Shown here piece after piece: positions 12,082-12,468 of a stretch of 12,468 nt of DNA. Position numbers and translations under genes: made by a program. The DNA is taken from positions 1-12,468 of the forward strand of contig JAFGBC010000226.1 in assembly GCA_016933355.1 (NCBI GenBank). Reading direction: 5' to 3'. Positions within the stretch are counted from its first letter, which is position 1, and every line of letters begins with the position of its first letter. The notes beneath the pieces are model-generated. The model was not told the origin of the DNA. It made no database searches and worked only from the letters and a program-made list of their open reading frames with translations. The stretch comes from Candidatus Aminicenantota bacterium (GTDB lineage Bacteria; Acidobacteriota; Aminicenantia; Aminicenantales; JAFGBC01).

Positions 12082-12468
12082 TCAGGACGTCCGGACCTTC
12101 CGGTTGGCTTCGCAGAAGCCTTTCATCCGGCGGATGACCCGTTCGCCGGCCTCGGGCGAACCGTCCTGGGCGGCGAAGGCCGCGACGAATTCGACGAGCT
12201 CGGACGCCGCCGGCTTCCGCCCGTATTCGTGGAAGACGTTGACGATGGCCGCGTCCAACCCGTAGGCGCGGGCCAAGTCCAGGTAGGCGCGGCAGACGCC
12301 GATCTTCCGGCCGGGAAGGTCACGGGCCGCGTTGCTGATCCCGAGCGAACAATGGACGCCGCGGAATGCAGGATCGCGGCGCAACTGGCGGATCGTCTCG
12401 AAGGTGCGGTAGGTGTAGCCGGACCGGCCGGGAGTCATCGGCAGGTCGATCGCGAGCGGAAAGACGGT
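12082..12468 (-). CDS. Methyltetrahydrofolate methyltransferase-like (pterin-binding) protein, C-terminal part
   Basis: The last 128 residues of a gene whose start lies beyond the right edge; the frame is open to the final base of the window. The visible part, TVFPLAIDLPMTPG, then TFETIRQLRRD, CSLGISNAARDLPGR and AYLDLARAYGLDAAIVN, follows the C-terminal strands and helices of the pterin-binding TIM barrel. That fold is found in methyltetrahydrofolate:corrinoid methyltransferase (AcsE/MeTr) and the MetH folate domain, where the family's GxSN Asn (here Asn46 of the visible part) contacts the pterin. The gene stops (TGA at 12082) soon after the barrel, with no cobalamin-binding domain, so it is a stand-alone MeTr-type protein or the tail of a MetH fragment. 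Dihydropteroate synthase is a less likely alternative. Its role in one-carbon or Wood-Ljungdahl metabolism depends on genes outside the window. Confidence 0.75.
   Translation of the reverse strand, partial: TVFPLAIDLPMTPGRSGYTYRTFETIRQLRRDPAFRGVHCSLGISNAARDLPGRKIGVCRAYLDLARAYGLDAAIVNVFHEYGRKPAASELVEFVAAFAAQDGSPEAGERVIRRMKGFCEANRKVRTS

Overview
The window is GC-rich bacterial chromosome (about two-thirds G+C by eye) with densely packed housekeeping genes. It has no rRNA or tRNA gene, no CRISPR array and no recognisable mobile element. The gene content (a YceD-rpmF-plsX-fab operon, an electron transfer flavoprotein, a four-cysteine zinc form of ribosomal protein L32, an archaeal-type phosphoglycerate mutase, a fused NapH/NapG-like polyferredoxin and a corrinoid/folate methyltransferase) suggests an anaerobic or facultative bacterium from the wider Acidobacteriota/Aminicenantota-like neighbourhood. 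That placement is an impression from family resemblance and is not proven by the sequence.

Layout. Positions 1-790 (minus strand) hold the 5' end of polA, preceded by a 92-residue protein of unknown function. Positions 791-979 are a divergent promoter region. It contains a near-consensus plus-strand promoter (TTGACA, 16 bp, TATAAT) whose spacer carries an inverted repeat, and a weaker minus-strand promoter candidate. Positions 980-6926 (plus strand) form one tight run: yceD (DUF177), rpmF, plsX, fabG, acpP, fabF, etfB, etfA. Positions 6936-12468 (minus strand) converge on etfA with a 9-bp gap. In transcription order they hold a truncated methyltetrahydrofolate methyltransferase-like gene, apgM, an AMIN-domain N-acetylmuramoyl-L-alanine amidase, a Tat-signal DUF362 protein and a multi-cluster membrane polyferredoxin.

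How the genes work together. The plus-strand run joins ribosome assembly (YceD, L32) to phospholipid and fatty acid synthesis (PlsX, FabG, ACP, FabF), then continues into an ETF pair that normally serves acyl-CoA oxidation or other flavin electron transfer. fabH and fabD, often found next to plsX and fabG, are absent. The minus-strand run mixes glycolysis (ApgM) and cell-wall splitting (amidase) with a DUF362/polyferredoxin pair that overlaps by 20 bp and looks like a membrane redox unit.

The points most worth a second look are the NapH-NapG fusion with an internal twin-arginine-like hydrophobic segment, the palindrome inside the fatty-acid operon promoter, the ETF pair inside that operon, the predicted near-leaderless start of apgM, and three homopolymer runs around the overlapping TTG start of the polyferredoxin. 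I did not find a clear-cut novel system. The DUF362/polyferredoxin pair is the best candidate for under-described biology.
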